64,000 bases of DNA, from NCBI RefSeq assembly GCF_000211475.1, contig NC_015474.1, positions 1,764,122 to 1,828,121 of the forward strand, read 5' to 3'. The translations under genes were made by a program, and so were the position numbers. Below are positions 59,046 to 64,000 of this stretch, piece by piece. Each line of letters begins with the position of its first letter. Positions within the stretch are counted from its first letter, which is position 1. A model generated the notes under the pieces. It was not told the origin of the DNA, ran no database searches, and worked only from the letters and a program-made list of their open reading frames with translations. The stretch is from Pyrococcus sp. NA2. Its GTDB lineage: Archaea > Methanobacteriota_B > Thermococci > Thermococcales > Thermococcaceae.

Positions 59046-60521
59046 ATGAGACCCCTGGATTTAACAGAGAAGAGTGACAAAAAAGTTAAAATTTACTTCG
59101 AGGGAAAGGAATTGGAAGCTTATGAAGGAGAAAAACTCTCCGTGGCTCTTCTCGCGAATGAGGTTTACTGGTTAACAACATCGACGGAAGGTAGGAAGAG
59201 AGGGGCCTTTACCTTTGGACCAGTGCCAATGAAGGTTAATGGAGTTAGAGGCGTTGATGCTAGGAAAACGAGGGTTACGGAGGGAATGAAAGTAGAGAGA
59301 CAAAGTTATCCAGAATTCCATGAAGAACCGGTCATAGAAGGGAAGGAAACAACTCAGTTTGTCGTTGATGTGGCTGTAATAGGGGGAGGCCCAGCTGGAA
59401 TTGGCGCAACTCTTGAGTTGCAAGAGGACTTAACAGTAGCTTTAATAGAGGAAAAGGGGTGGCTTGGAGGGGACATGTGGTTGAAGAGTTCAAAGCAGGA
59501 GGGATTCAACGAGAGAGCCAGGAAAGCAGTGGAAGAATTAACCAGGAATATAAAGGAGGACGTTAGGGTATTCCTAGGAGCCTCTGCCCTGGGAGTTTTC
59601 GATAAGGGAGAATACTTTTTGGTTCCAGTTGTGAAGGAGAGCTCTTTAATAGAGATCATGGCGAAGAGGGTTGTGCTAGCAACTGGGGCTGTGGACAGCA
59701 TAATGCTCTTTGAGAACAACGACATGCCGGGAATCTTTAGAAGAGATTTTGCGCTTGAAGTGATGAACGTTTGGGAGGTGGCTCCTGGATGGAATGTTGC
59801 CGTAACAGGAAGTAGAGCCGAAGAGGTAATCCAGGAACTAGAGAGATGGGGAATTGATTACGTTTACATTCCAAACGTGAAGCGTGCCGAAGGAGAAGAG
59901 AAAGTGGAGAAGGTTGTAGACATGAACGGTAACGAGTACAAGGTCGATGCATTGATATTCGCTGACGGTAGGAGACCGGATATAAACCCAATAACTCAGG
60001 CTGGAGGAAAGATAACATTCAGGAGAGGTTACTACGGGCCAATAATAGATGAGAAACACAGGATTAGAGAGGGGATATACGTTGCTGGAAGTGCCGTTTC
60101 TATAAAGTCTCACTATGCCAACTATCTTGAGGGGAGGCTTGTTGGTGCTTACATCTTAAGAGAGTTTGGCTTTGATGCTGAACCTTGCATCTATGAGGAG
60201 AAGCTCAAGGAATATGAGCCCGAAAGCCTGCCAATACCAAGGATACCTCTGGAGAAGTTCAACCTCGAGGATGTCCAGATATGCGGATGCGACGTTTCCC
60301 TGAAGAAAGTTGATGACGTGATAAGGAGAGGCATAACTGATCTCCAGATAATCAAGAGACTCACACACCTTGCAATGGGTTACTGCCAGGGAAGATATTG
60401 TCTCTTCAATGGAGCCCTAGTAGTTTCTCAGAGAACTGGGAAGAAACTTGGTGAGATAGATCTACCTGTGGCAAGAAGTCCCATCAAAAATGTTAGGATG
60501 GGTGTTCTCGCCAGGAGGTGA
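59046..60521 (+). CDS. dye-linked L-proline dehydrogenase, alpha subunit
   Basis: A 491-residue flavoprotein related to sarcosine oxidase and the alpha subunit of Pyrococcus proline dehydrogenase 1. An N-terminal ferredoxin-like domain (VKIYFEGKELEAYEGEKLSV) is followed by a Rossmann fold with VAVIGGGPAGIGATL, GIYVAGSAVSIKSHYANYLEG, and a C-terminal BFD-like iron-sulfur motif (ICGCDVSL, GYCQGRYC). With the beta subunit it forms an alpha4beta4 complex that carries electrons from proline. GGAGGTG precedes ATG 59046; a promoter with GTTTTATAAG is at 58980-58990. The beta gene follows after 4 bases. Confidence 0.85.
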   Translation: MRPLDLTEKSDKKVKIYFEGKELEAYEGEKLSVALLANEVYWLTTSTEGRKRGAFTFGPVPMKVNGVRGVDARKTRVTEGMKVERQSYPEFHEEPVIEGKETTQFVVDVAVIGGGPAGIGATLELQEDLTVALIEEKGWLGGDMWLKSSKQEGFNERARKAVEELTRNIKEDVRVFLGASALGVFDKGEYFLVPVVKESSLIEIMAKRVVLATGAVDSIMLFENNDMPGIFRRDFALEVMNVWEVAPGWNVAVTGSRAEEVIQELERWGIDYVYIPNVKRAEGEEKVEKVVDMNGNEYKVDALIFADGRRPDINPITQAGGKITFRRGYYGPIIDEKHRIREGIYVAGSAVSIKSHYANYLEGRLVGAYILREFGFDAEPCIYEEKLKEYEPESLPIPRIPLEKFNLEDVQICGCDVSLKKVDDVIRRGITDLQIIKRLTHLAMGYCQGRYCLFNGALVVSQRTGKKLGEIDLPVARSPIKNVRMGVLARR

Positions 60522-60525
60522 TTTC

Positions 60526-61674
60526 ATGCTTCCGGAGAAGAGTGAGGTTGTTGTTATTGGCGGTGGAATAGTTGGAGTTGCCATAGCCCATGAGCTAGCC
60601 AAAAGAGGGATCGATGTAACGGTTTTGGAGAAGAGGTTCATTGGTTCAGGATCAACTTTCCGTTGTGGGACTGGAATAAGGCAACAGTTCAATGATGAGG
60701 CAAACGTTAGGGTAATGAAAAGGTCAGTAGAACTCTGGGAAAAATATTCCAGAGAGTATAACTTCTCCTTCAGCCAGACGGGTTATCTATTCCTGCTGTA
60801 CGATGAGGGAGAAGTTGAGACGTTTAAGAGGAACATAAAAATCCAGAACAAGTTTGGAGTCCCCACAAGACTGATAACTCCTGAAGAGGCCAAGGAGATA
60901 GTGCCACTGCTTGACATAAGTGAGGTAATAGCTGCTTCCTGGAACCCAACTGATGGCAAGGCTGATCCATTTGAGGCGACTACAGCATTTGCGATTAAGG
61001 CTAAAGAGTATGGAGCAAAGCTACTTGAATACACGGAGGTTAAGGGTTTCATAATAGAGAATGGTGAGATTAAGGGTGTTAAGACAAATAGAGGAATTAT
61101 AAAGACCGGGATAGTCGTGAACGCGACAAATGCTTGGGCCAAACTAATAAACGCGATGGCTGGAATTAGGCTTAAGATACCTATAGAACCCTACAAGCAT
61201 CAAGCGGTCATAACTCAACCGATTAAGAGAGGAACGATCAATCCAATGGTTATCTCATTTAAGTACGGACACGCTTATCTAACCCAGACCTTCCATGGTG
61301 GAATAATCGGGGGGATTGGATATGAAGTTGGGCCAACCTACGATCTAACTCCCACATATGAGTTTCTCAGGGAAGTCAGTTACTACTTCACGAAGATAAT
61401 TCCAGCTTTGAAGAACCTCCTGATACTTAGGACGTGGGCTGGTTACTACGCCAAGACCCCGGACAGCAATCCGGCTATAGGAAAGATCGATGAGTTAAGT
61501 GACTATTACATAGCGGCAGGATTCTCTGGACATGGGTTCATGATGGCTCCAGCGGTTGGAGAGATGATTGCGGATCTCATTACCAGAGGGAAAACTAATT
61601 TGCCAATAGAGTGGTATGATCCATACAGGTTTGAGAGGGGGGAGTTGAGAACGGCAGCACTTCAGATGGGCTAA
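60526..61674 (+). CDS. dye-linked L-proline dehydrogenase, beta subunit
   Basis: A 382-residue FAD-dependent amine dehydrogenase of the DAO family, the catalytic subunit that oxidises proline to pyrroline-5-carboxylate. It has VVVIGGGIVGVAIAHELAKRG at the FAD site, GSGSTFRCGTGIRQQF, and a C-terminal GFSGHGFMMAPAVGEMIADL. GGAGGTGATTTC precedes the ATG; the alpha gene's stop lies within that ribosome binding site, so translation is coupled. The gamma and delta subunits that accompany the other Thermococcales complex are not present next to it. Confidence 0.85.
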   Translation: MLPEKSEVVVIGGGIVGVAIAHELAKRGIDVTVLEKRFIGSGSTFRCGTGIRQQFNDEANVRVMKRSVELWEKYSREYNFSFSQTGYLFLLYDEGEVETFKRNIKIQNKFGVPTRLITPEEAKEIVPLLDISEVIAASWNPTDGKADPFEATTAFAIKAKEYGAKLLEYTEVKGFIIENGEIKGVKTNRGIIKTGIVVNATNAWAKLINAMAGIRLKIPIEPYKHQAVITQPIKRGTINPMVISFKYGHAYLTQTFHGGIIGGIGYEVGPTYDLTPTYEFLREVSYYFTKIIPALKNLLILRTWAGYYAKTPDSNPAIGKIDELSDYYIAAGFSGHGFMMAPAVGEMIADLITRGKTNLPIEWYDPYRFERGELRTAALQMG

Positions 61675-61751
61675 TCTGCTGGTCTTTTATGCCATTCTTA
61701 ATATGGAAAAATTTTTAATGGTTTATCTCTTTTACACTACGGGGTTATAAA

Positions 61752-62720
61752 ATGGGTGCACTAAACATTGCAGTTAAAGAATTAGAAACAAGTATTAGAA
61801 CCAAAAGGTTCTATGCAGTCCTAATGTTATTCATAGTACTGGCATTGTTGTTCATAAAAATCACAGCAAGTTTTGCTGGAATGCTTTCAACAATGTATGT
61901 AACTCCCTTCCAAGAACTCTTTCTATCCTCTCTTAACAGCCCCTTAGTGTATTCGATAACGTTGATATCCCTGCTTCTTGGAGTAACGGCAATAAATTCA
62001 GAAATTGAGAAGGGAACAATCAAAATCCTATACTCAAAGCCCATCTACAGGGATACAATAATCTTTGGAAAATTGCTTGGTGGATTTTTGCTCTTGGCAA
62101 TGGTTCTAGGGATCTTCTACCTGATTATCGTCGGCATCTCATTAGTTAGAGGAGTACCAATCTCGAGCTATGATGCCACAAGGTTACTCGCCATCTACCC
62201 CTTCTCGATCCTATATGGATTGGCCATGTACTCCCTTGGCCTATTCCTCTCAACGCTAATAAGGAGCCAGAGGAACGGGATAATCGCTGGAGTGCTGGTG
62301 TTTCTGCTGATAGTCATCGTGATACCAATGATCCTGGCCCCACTCATAGCCTTCGTGATAGTTGGACCTCCAACCTTTGAAACTGCAATTTCGGCGAACA
62401 ACTCAAGTGTAACATTCTCAAAGGAAACCCAGGAATGGACCGAGAGATATGTGTCAACTCTCCTCAAGATATACTCCCTCTCTCCCTTATATCATTATGA
62501 GCAGATAACCGCAATGATATTTGGCCAGAAGCCCACAGAAGAGATAATTGAACAGATGCCTGCAATCACCCTCGGTGGGATGGAATTTATAGTCACTGAG
62601 GAGAGACCCATTATAGAAGGGTTGAAACTATGTGTGAACAACATAGTGGCAATACTCGTCCTCTTGTTCGTATCCCTGGGATTGAGTTATTACAAGTTCC
62701 TTAAGATGGATTTGAGGTGA
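61752..62720 (+). CDS. ABC-2 type transporter permease
   Basis: A 322-residue permease with about six membrane helices. It starts MGALNIAVKELETSIRTKRF, has the cytoplasmic NSEIEKGTIKILYSKPI element and is paralogous to the permease at 51756-52727. The ATPase gene follows after 6 bases and a secreted-protein gene after that, so this is the first gene of an export operon. A TATA-like TTTTTAATGG lies at 61711-61720. The substrate is unknown. Confidence 0.85.
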   Translation: MGALNIAVKELETSIRTKRFYAVLMLFIVLALLFIKITASFAGMLSTMYVTPFQELFLSSLNSPLVYSITLISLLLGVTAINSEIEKGTIKILYSKPIYRDTIIFGKLLGGFLLLAMVLGIFYLIIVGISLVRGVPISSYDATRLLAIYPFSILYGLAMYSLGLFLSTLIRSQRNGIIAGVLVFLLIVIVIPMILAPLIAFVIVGPPTFETAISANNSSVTFSKETQEWTERYVSTLLKIYSLSPLYHYEQITAMIFGQKPTEEIIEQMPAITLGGMEFIVTEERPIIEGLKLCVNNIVAILVLLFVSLGLSYYKFLKMDLR

Positions 62721-62726
62721 TCAATT

Positions 62727-63650
62727 ATGAACGCTATAGAAATTGAAAATTTGACTAAGACCTATGGGAAAGTCAAGGCAGTTGACAACCTTTCCCTCAC
62801 CGTTGAAGATGGTATTGTGTTTGGATTTTTAGGACCAAATGGAGCCGGAAAAACGACAACAATTCTAAGCATGCTTGGAATAATAATTCCCGATGGTGGG
62901 ACGATAAAAATATTCGGACATGATGTATTTAGGGAACCAATCAAGGCAAAGGAAAGAATAGGATTCCTCCCTGAAAACGCCACAATTTATGAGGAGTTAA
63001 CAGCGTGGAGAAATCTGGACTTCTTTGCGAGCTTTTACAGAATGTCAAGACAGGAAAAAGAGAAGAGAATAGAGGAGCTTTTGAAACTCGTTGGCTTGTG
63101 GGATGTGAGATACAGAAAAGTCAAGACATTTTCAAAGGGAATGAAACAAAGACTGTTACTTGCCCAAGCCTTAATTAACGATCCAGAGTTATTGATACTC
63201 GATGAGCCAACTAGCGGTTTGGATCCAGAAGGTGCAAGGCTCGTGAAGGATATAATTAGAGAACAAAGGAATGAGGGCAAAACGGTGTTCTTTTCATCCC
63301 ACATTCTCAGTGAGGTAGAGGAGTTAGCGGACAAAGTGGGGATAATAGTTAAGGGGAAGATAAGAACGATGGGCACCCTTGAGGAGATAAAGAAGCAGTA
63401 CATGGAACTTGAAGGTTATGAAATAAAGATTGAAACAAAACAGCCAATTCCTGAGATGAATTTACCGGATGTGATAAGGATCGAGAAATTAAAGGACAAC
63501 AAGGCGATAATATTTGCAAAGTCCGATATAAGGGAGATAATAAGCGAGGAACTCGCCAAGAGAGGGATAACGGTGTTAAGTCTTGAGATTGAGGAACCAA
63601 GCCTTGAGGATGTGTTCCTAAAGACGATATATAGGAGGGAAGAAAAGTGA
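62727..63650 (+). CDS. ABC transporter ATP-binding protein
   Basis: A 307-residue ATPase of the ABC-2 exporter type. Walker A is GPNGAGKTT (36-44), the signature is FSKGMKQRLL (136-145), Walker B is LLILDEPTSGLDP (156-168) and the H-loop is SSHILSEVEEL. A C-terminal extension of about 80 residues follows, as in antibiotic or surface-component exporters. GGTGATCAATT precedes the ATG. It pairs with the permease upstream, and the secreted-protein gene overlaps its stop. Confidence 0.95.
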   Translation: MNAIEIENLTKTYGKVKAVDNLSLTVEDGIVFGFLGPNGAGKTTTILSMLGIIIPDGGTIKIFGHDVFREPIKAKERIGFLPENATIYEELTAWRNLDFFASFYRMSRQEKEKRIEELLKLVGLWDVRYRKVKTFSKGMKQRLLLAQALINDPELLILDEPTSGLDPEGARLVKDIIREQRNEGKTVFFSSHILSEVEELADKVGIIVKGKIRTMGTLEEIKKQYMELEGYEIKIETKQPIPEMNLPDVIRIEKLKDNKAIIFAKSDIREIISEELAKRGITVLSLEIEEPSLEDVFLKTIYRREEK

Positions 63651-64000
63651 AACGTCTTATCGCCTTGTTCCTTTTGTTTACGTTGTTAACCCCCCACTAT
63701 GTTTTTGCATATTCAAGTTCAGAGAAGGTAAGGGAAATAGACATATTTGAAGGTAGGATTCTCCCCGGAGAAAAGCTAACGATTGGAGATTACGTTATTA
63801 CCGTGGAATTCGGTATTGACAATTATCCATACGTTATAGTCTCGAAGGATTCTAGGAAACTCGCAATAACTAGAGGCGAGTTTGGAGCAAAGATTGAAGT
63901 CGAAAACCTGACATTAACTCTTGGAAGTTACAACACTAAGGAGGGTCTACTGATATTGGCCTCCTGGAGATCACAGGGAATGAAGTATAGGGGAAGTGTT
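63647..64000 (+). CDS. exported protein, 5' part only (continues beyond the window)
   Basis: A GTG at 63647 overlaps the ATPase stop (GTGA) and is preceded by GGAGGG. The 118 visible codons begin with a signal peptide (MKRLIALFLLFTLLTPHYVF, cut after FAYS or nearby) and continue as a beta-rich extracellular region (ILPGEKLTIGDYVITVEFG, LILASWRSQGMKYRG). It resembles the N-terminal part of thermococcal surface proteins or of a CARDB-type domain protein associated with ABC-2 exporters. Coupling to the transporter suggests joint function, for instance as an anchored accessory. Confidence 0.7.
   Translation, partial: MKRLIALFLLFTLLTPHYVFAYSSSEKVREIDIFEGRILPGEKLTIGDYVITVEFGIDNYPYVIVSKDSRKLAITRGEFGAKIEVENLTLTLGSYNTKEGLLILASWRSQGMKYRGSV

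Overview
The window looks like chromosomal DNA of a hyperthermophilic euryarchaeon of the order Thermococcales, most likely a Pyrococcus. The reasons are AT-rich, tightly packed genes with GGTGA/GGAGGTG ribosome binding sites; archaeal ribosomal proteins S17e and S19e; Hjc resolvase and an Lhr-type helicase; a GMP synthase split into two subunits; PurP; PdxS/PdxT; a dye-linked proline dehydrogenase of the Pyrococcus type; an extracellular solute-binding protein with a CGP C-terminal anchor; and tRNA genes that encode CCA. The species cannot be fixed from the sequence alone.

Layout. 0-13.8 kb: housekeeping and conserved archaeal genes (kinase-like protein, class V aminotransferase, phosphoesterase, tRNA-Lys, a broken acetamidase, THUMP protein, S17e, GcvH, NOG1 GTPase, transglutaminase-like membrane protein, alanine-type aminotransferase, tRNA-Thr). 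14.0-16.4 kb: a large peptide-type solute-binding protein. 16.8-23.3 kb: YhbY-like RNA-binding protein, S19e, PRC-barrel and DUF447 proteins, a surface protein, Hjc and Lhr. 23.4-36.6 kb: a co-directional surface cluster with a large extracellular protein, a secreted QxxDGGWG-repeat protein, a CetZ tubulin homologue, a membrane protein and six consecutive type IV pilin-like proteins that grow from about 140 to 780 residues. 36.95 kb: a C/D box guide RNA. 37-44.3 kb: a TDT-family transporter, GMP synthase subunits, PurP, a tungsten/molybdenum formate dehydrogenase-like protein, PdxT and PdxS.

44.4-51.6 kb is the accessory part: about 7 kb, all on the minus strand, of very small membrane proteins arranged as degenerating tandem copies of a module. 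Each module combines a SpoIIM/DUF95 membrane protein, a short hydrophobic peptide beginning MW(R/G)KALV, a two- or three-helix protein with a PPEPDF-like motif, and other small membrane proteins. Two SpoIIM copies are intact and two are decayed. A vapBC pair with a frameshifted vapC and two remnants that resemble IS200/IS605 ends interrupt the array. Because SpoIIM/DUF95 proteins are a hallmark of circular bacteriocin clusters, this array is a candidate archaeal peptide secretion, antimicrobial or immunity locus. That link is inference.

51.7-64 kb: an orphan ABC-2 permease, Thi4, a PH-like membrane protein, a lipoprotein peptide-binding protein, a Mo/W oxidoreductase with two small companions, proline dehydrogenase alpha and beta, and an ABC-2 permease/ATPase/secreted-protein operon that runs off the end of the window. 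Several convergent gene pairs overlap by a few bases at their 3' ends, and several divergent pairs share one short AT-rich promoter region.
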